A stretch of DNA of 26,776 nucleotides, taken from assembly GCA_963169595.1 (NCBI GenBank), contig CAUJFM010000131.1, forward strand, positions 1 to 26,776, written 5' to 3'. Source of the DNA: Bacteroidota bacterium. GTDB taxonomy: Bacteria > Bacteroidota > Bacteroidia > Flavobacteriales_F > PHOS-HE28. Below, one piece after another: positions 23,840-26,776 of this stretch (the stretch's first letter is position 1; each line of letters begins with the position of its first letter). Both the position numbers and the translations under genes were made by a program. The notes under the pieces were generated by a model. The model did not search any database. It saw only the letters and a list, made by a program, of their open reading frames with translations, and was not told the origin of the DNA.

Positions 23840-24754
23840 ATGGCCACCAAGATCCCCAAGAAGAAAGCAGGCAAGAAGACCGCACAGGCGCCCGCCCCCG
23901 CGGGCAACCCCATGCGCGACCTCCAGAAGCTTCTCGGCAACCAGCAGTTCGGCAGCGTGGAGGAGGTGGAGGCCTTCATGCAGCAGATCTCCAAAGAGCC
24001 CATCCCCACCTTCGAGCCTGAGAACGAACAGGAGCAGGCCGAAGAGCTGGCCTACGACGCCTTGGAAATGGAAGGCGAGGAACGCAAGGAGCTCCTCATG
24101 GAGGCACTGACCCTGGACCCGGACTGCATCCTGGCCTACTTCGCCATGGGCGCGGACGAGTTCCATCCGGCCATCGGCCTGGCCTTCTACGAGCGCGGCA
24201 TCTCCATCGGTGCACAGCGTTTCCAAAGCGAAGAGTACATCAAGAAGAACAAGGGGCACTTCTGGGGCCTCCATGAAACGCGGCCCTTCATGCAGTGCCT
24301 CCAAGGCGCCGCCGATTGCCAGTTCGCCCTGGGCCGGGTATTCGAGGCCATCGGCATCTGGAGCCTGATGTTGGAGCTCAACCCCAATGACAACCAGGGT
24401 GTGCGTTACGACCTGATGCTCTGCCTGGCCGGCCTTGGCGATACCGAAGGCTACGAGGAGCTGGAGAAGCAATACAAGGACGACGTTTCCGCCGCCGCCG
24501 CGTTCAACCGGGTGCTGCACCTGTTCAAGTCGCAGGGGTCTGGACCGCAAGCCCTGCAAGCACTGCAAGCCGCACGTACCAGGAACAAGCACGTGGTGCC
24601 CCTGCTACTGAAGGAAGACCCGGAGCTGTACGCCGTGGACGGCTACACGCTCGGCAGCAAGGAGGAGGCGATGAGCTACCTGGACAAGGCGCACCTGGTG
24701 TGGAGCGGTGTGCCGGGTGCCAAGGACTGGCTGAAGAAGGTGGCGCGGAAGTAG
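23840..24754 (+). CDS. TPR-like helical-repeat protein of unknown function
   Basis: 304 residues, no signal peptide. The first 25 residues are Lys/Ala/Pro-rich and probably disordered (KKKAGKK). The rest is helical with repeat-type spacing: EVEAFMQQISK (36-46), an acidic stretch EPENEQEQAEELAYDALEM (54-72), ALTLDPDCILAYFAMG (88-103), GRVFEAIGIWSLMLELNPND (165-184) and VRYDLMLCLAGLGD. These fit tetratricopeptide-like repeats, which usually mediate protein binding. A central block, KNKGHFWGLHETRPFMQ, looks strongly constrained and resembles a block I recall from ST7-like and other TPR proteins, but I cannot name a function. The start is supported by the box four bases upstream. The end is followed by 189 gene-free bases containing a six-base-pair GC hairpin (24832-24847). 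Confidence 0.78.
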   Translation: MATKIPKKKAGKKTAQAPAPAGNPMRDLQKLLGNQQFGSVEEVEAFMQQISKEPIPTFEPENEQEQAEELAYDALEMEGEERKELLMEALTLDPDCILAYFAMGADEFHPAIGLAFYERGISIGAQRFQSEEYIKKNKGHFWGLHETRPFMQCLQGAADCQFALGRVFEAIGIWSLMLELNPNDNQGVRYDLMLCLAGLGDTEGYEELEKQYKDDVSAAAAFNRVLHLFKSQGSGPQALQALQAARTRNKHVVPLLLKEDPELYAVDGYTLGSKEEAMSYLDKAHLVWSGVPGAKDWLKKVARK

Positions 24755-24918
24755 CCTGGACCACCGGTGCGCTTCCGAATAGCCGCTTTGCGCCGGGACT
24801 TTTGCTCACGCTCCTCGCGCTCCTCCTGAGCAGCGCCGAAGGGCGCTGGCGCATGGGCCTGTGATCGGTGCAAGCAGCATTAACCGGTATCGAGGCCCAT
24901 CCCACCCACACCTGCATG

Positions 24919-24926
24919 TACCTTTG
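24919..24926 (+). promoter_or_regulatory. -7 promoter box of the toxin-antitoxin-like pair
   Basis: TACCTTTG is an exact match to the Bacteroidota -7 consensus TAnnTTTG and ends 17 bases before the ATG at 24944. It is the best box in the window. Confidence 0.55.
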
Positions 24927-24943
24927 TATGGAAGCATATTACC

Positions 24944-25138
24944 ATGAAAGGCATCACCATCCTGGAGGACCGCGCGAACAAGAAGCGCTACTTGCAGATC
25001 GACATTGCCGAGCTGGACAAACGCCGCGAGCAGATCGAGGATATGATGGATGGCCTCATCGCCGAACAACGCGCGGGCCAGCCGACCGTATCGCTGGAGC
25101 AGTTGGAGAAGAAACTCCGCAAGCAAGGCAAGTTGTGA
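24944..25138 (+). CDS. Antitoxin-like small protein of a type II toxin-antitoxin pair
   Basis: 64 residues. The N-terminal half (KGITILEDRANKKRYLQIDI) looks like a beta-rich dimerisation arm. The C-terminal half is strongly charged and helical (DKRREQIEDMMDGLIAEQRAG, EQLEKKLRKQ), as expected for the part that wraps a RelE-fold toxin. I do not recognise its exact antitoxin family. The identification rests mostly on context: the stop codon overlaps the GTG start of a RelE/ParE-like reading frame by two bases (25135-25138), the usual antitoxin-first layout. The gene has an exact -7 box upstream. The toxin partner is broken, so this antitoxin is probably an orphan survivor. Confidence 0.7.
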   Translation: MKGITILEDRANKKRYLQIDIAELDKRREQIEDMMDGLIAEQRAGQPTVSLEQLEKKLRKQGKL

Positions 25139-25395
25139 GCTACCAAGTGCGCATCGCACGGGATGCGGAGCGCGACATCGCTGCGCTCCATGCAGCCGCT
25201 GTTCCAAGGATCTTCAAGGCGATCAAAGCGCTGGGCACCGATCCGCGCCCAGCGGGATGCAAGATGCTGAAGGGCATCCATTCCGGATCTTGACGCATCC
25301 GGGTCGGTGCATACCGCATCCTCTATGTCATCGATGATGGTGTCCGCATCGTGGAGGTGCGGGAAGTGGGTCATCGGAAGGACATCTATCGATAG
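25135..25395 (+). pseudogene. RelE/ParE-family toxin gene broken by one in-frame TGA
   Basis: A GTG start overlapping the antitoxin stop opens an 86-codon frame, the normal RelE size. It reads SYQVRIARDAERDIAAL, then IKALGTDPRPAGCKMLKG, then IHSGS, a TGA at codon 53 (25291-25293), and without a frame shift RIRVGAYRILYVID and VREVGHRKDIYR before a TAG. The KLKG-x-RIRVGxYRILY core is the hallmark of the RelE/ParE fold. Many relatives have Trp (TGG) or another aromatic residue right before RIRVG, so TGG to TGA is the simplest change. Everything else is intact, which points to a recent loss, a sequencing error, or (less likely) readthrough. The last bases overlap the RhuM remnant's stop on the other strand in the palindrome CTATCGATAG. 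Confidence 0.82.
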
Positions 25396-25733
25396 TTCGC
25401 CGAACACGCCCGAGAGGTTATCTTCTCGATAGGACCGTTCACTTCATGGCCAGTAGCCACCGAAATGATCATGTCCAGGTTGTAGTGCTCAAGGTCCCGT
25501 CTGACGTTACGCCGCCCCTCCTTTTGAACGGTGGCAAGAAATGCCACAGTTGAACTTTCCAGTTCGCCTTCTTCAATGATGTTCCTGATGTGGTTGGCCA
25601 CCATGGACTTGTCCCGCTGGAACAGCTCGGCCAACTGGTTCAGGTTCAACCACAGCGTTTCATCCTGCAAGCGCACGCTCACCTGGGTGCGGCCATCCTT
25701 GCCTTGGCAGATCAGTCCTTCACCCTAGCTCAT
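25386..25733 (-). pseudogene. RhuM-family protein remnant, disrupted at both ends
   Basis: From a possible ATG at 25731-25733 the frame reads Met-Ser, a TAG stop at codon 3 (25725-25727), then GEGLICQGKDGRT, VSVRLQDETLWLNLNQLAEL, FQRDKSMVANHIRNI and VRRDLEHYNLDMIISV. This is the conserved N-terminal domain of RhuM/virulence-type proteins, which normally continue with VGYRV and run to more than 300 residues. Here, right after ISV, the frame becomes unrelated (ATGHEVNG) and stops at 25386. Inserting one base there would restore VGY, so a one-base deletion is likely. A GTG at 25680-25682 could still start a 98-residue fragment. RhuM-like genes are common in mobile or accessory islands. Confidence 0.78.
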
Positions 25734-25740
25734 GTCGTGT

Positions 25741-25769
25741 GGGGTTGACGCGCTTCCGGCATCAACCCC
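25741..25769. repeat. Perfect inverted repeat upstream of the RhuM remnant
   Basis: GGGGTTGA (25741-25748) and TCAACCCC (25762-25769) form a perfect 8-base-pair stem around a 13-base loop, eight bases from the RhuM ATG. A second perfect hairpin, AGTGGC (25783-25788) and GCCACT (25793-25798), follows. These could be operator or terminator structures or scars of an old insertion; the sequence does not say which. Confidence 0.45.
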
Positions 25770-25886
25770 GTCCGGACAAGATAGTGGCACGCGCCACTTC
25801 CCGAATATGGCACTAAACCGCCTCGCGAGGTGCTTGGCCCAGCGGTCGGCGGTCGATCGCAGGCCACGCGCAGATCAGGCGTAACA

Positions 25887-26528
25887 CTACACCCGCGGCC
25901 GCGGCATGTCCCAGGGCTTCACGTTGTAGCCGGGGATGCGCACGGGGCGGGTGCTCTCGAACCGCTGCTGGTCCAGGCGCTCCATCTGCTCCAGCTGATC
26001 GGGGAAGAGCTTGCCGTGGTCCACGAAGGTGATGAGCTGCACCACCTGATGGGGCACCACCCACTTGCCGATGAGGAAGCCCTGGGCCACCCCCACGCGC
26101 ACATCATCGTTCTGCAGGCAGTGCTCGGTGCCGAAGCACATGTTCTCTCGGATGAACTCCTTCAGGCGGGTGAGGCCGTCGCCCGTGCGGTTGAAGCGCT
26201 CGGCGTACTGCTCCAACACATGGTGGCTGATGTGGTGGCACACCCCATCCTCCACGACACGTGCCGCGCGGTAGTAGCCATCCACCCCGCGGTACCACAC
26301 GAAGGGCGCGATGCTGATGACCTTCTTCGTGGGCAGCATGGCCACCAGCCAGTTGTTGCCCGCTGGCGAGCGGTATTCGAACAGCTGCGGCACCAGGCGC
26401 TGCGACTTGTCCTTGCGGAGCTGCCGCTGCATGCGCGTAACGGGGTCCTTCAGCTTGTTCCACAGGGCGGGCATGTCGCGCAAGGCTTCACGCACCACCT
26501 GTTCCGGGGTATGTGTCTGTACGATCAT
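25887..26528 (-). CDS. Conserved-looking protein of unknown function
   Basis: 213 residues from the ATG at 26526-26528; an in-frame ATG at 26576 adds 16 residues of poor composition and is less likely. No signal peptide or membrane segment. The chain has a basic N-terminal helix pair (LWNKLKDPVTRMQRQLRKDKSQR), a beta region (NNWLVAMLPTKKVISIAPFVWYRG), a His/Tyr-rich block (VCHHISHHVLEQYAERFN, about 110-127) and a second beta region (VGVAQGFLIGKWVV). HHISHHVLEQYAERFN looks like a constrained core and could bind a metal, but I know no family with it. The reading frame has good codon use and fits the surrounding high-GC genes. It lies 153 bases upstream of the RhuM remnant's start, on the same strand. 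Confidence 0.7.
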   Translation of the reverse strand: MIVQTHTPEQVVREALRDMPALWNKLKDPVTRMQRQLRKDKSQRLVPQLFEYRSPAGNNWLVAMLPTKKVISIAPFVWYRGVDGYYRAARVVEDGVCHHISHHVLEQYAERFNRTGDGLTRLKEFIRENMCFGTEHCLQNDDVRVGVAQGFLIGKWVVPHQVVQLITFVDHGKLFPDQLEQMERLDQQRFESTRPVRIPGYNVKPWDMPRPRV

Positions 26529-26686
26529 GGCTTCGCGGGCTTGAACGCGACCGGGGACATGTGGGTTACCCCGCATTCACCTGCCCCCCAGGCCATTGAG
26601 GTACATGACGGGTGTTAGCGAAGCATGCCGCAAGGGACAGGATGCGCCGCACGGCCCCATGCGACCAACGGTCCTTGCACAGCCCC

Positions 26687-26776
26687 TCAGCAGGGCAGCG
26701 CGCACACCACCTGACTGAAGTTGCTGACGCCGGAGGCGCTCACGCCCACCAGCTTGAACCAGCAGCGCTGGCCGGG
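26687..26776 (-). CDS. 3' end of a probable surface protein (fibronectin-type-III-like end), partial
   Basis: Only the last 29 codons and the TGA (26687-26689) are in the window; the rest lies beyond the right edge. The frame reads GQRCWFKLVGVSASGVSNFS and then ends in QVVCALPC. The pattern W-F-K-L-V-G-V-S-A-S-G-x-S-x-x-S resembles the last two strands of a fibronectin type III domain, common at the ends of Bacteroidota surface proteins. Three Cys in 29 residues suggest an exported protein. With so little sequence the call is tentative. The 110 bases between this stop and 26577 hold no gene that I can support. Confidence 0.5.
   Translation of the reverse strand, partial: PGQRCWFKLVGVSASGVSNFSQVVCALPC

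Noticed and set aside
24832..24847. AGCGCC-GAAG-GGCGCT hairpin after the TPR-like gene as a terminator
   Set aside because: Only six base pairs and no T-run; it may be a weak terminator, but hairpins of this size are common at this GC content.
24868..25293. A 141-codon plus-strand frame joining the sequence before the antitoxin to the toxin N-terminus
   Set aside because: It runs in the toxin frame through the antitoxin gene, and only the part after the GTG at 25135 has homology-like features.

Overview
The window is GC-rich chromosomal DNA from a member of the Bacteroidota, most likely a high-GC Flavobacteriales-type organism. Four things point there: several exported proteins ending in type IX secretion (T9SS) C-terminal sorting domains, a YtxJ-type bacillithiol-associated protein, two Reg_prop (two-component-regulator-type) beta-propellers, and repeated matches to the Bacteroidota -7 promoter box TAnnTTTG just upstream of start codons. 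No rRNA, tRNA, CRISPR array, insertion sequence or phage module was seen.

Layout. 1-639 (-) is the N-terminal part of a PIF1-like helicase cut by the window edge. Facing it are ytxJ (780-1124, +) and a small secreted protein (1143-1442, +). 1443-6453 (-) is a tight three-gene cluster of T9SS cargo: an arylsulfotransferase-like protein, a CotH-kinase/lamin-tail protein and a seven-repeat Reg_prop propeller. 6635-7237 (-) is a 2H-phosphoesterase-fold protein that has lost both catalytic HxT motifs; an intact relative lies at 10415-10966 (-). Between them are another secreted protein (7328-8176, -) and a membrane class III adenylate cyclase (8318-10372, -) whose stop codon lies inside a dispersed palindromic repeat. 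An SRAP-family (YedK/HMCES) DNA-protein crosslink protein (11016-11789, +) is divergent from the intact 2H gene and is followed by a strong hairpin terminator.

11904-14366 (-) holds a lipoprotein, an outer-membrane beta-barrel protein and an uncharacterised exported protein. 14483-17805 (+) holds two secreted proteins (the second with FG-GAP/VCBS calcium-binding-type repeats) and a four-helix membrane protein. 17845-22618 (-) carries a second adenylate cyclase (TPR sensor), an S41-family peptidase and a second Reg_prop propeller, this one a lipoprotein. 22839-24754 (+) has a UbiE-type methyltransferase and a TPR-like protein.

24900-25770 looks like a decayed accessory island. It has an intact antitoxin-like gene, a RelE/ParE toxin gene broken by one in-frame TGA, and a RhuM-family remnant with an in-frame TAG at codon 3 and a lost C-terminus. 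The window ends with an unrecognised conserved-looking gene (25887-26528, -) and the last codons of a probable surface protein (26687-26776, -).

How the genes may work together: the dominant theme is the cell envelope and secretion (at least five T9SS-type or similar cargo proteins, an outer-membrane barrel, two lipoproteins), with two cAMP-producing sensors whose catalytic domains are nearly the same but whose input domains are unrelated. Function calls rest on motifs read by eye; no database search was possible.
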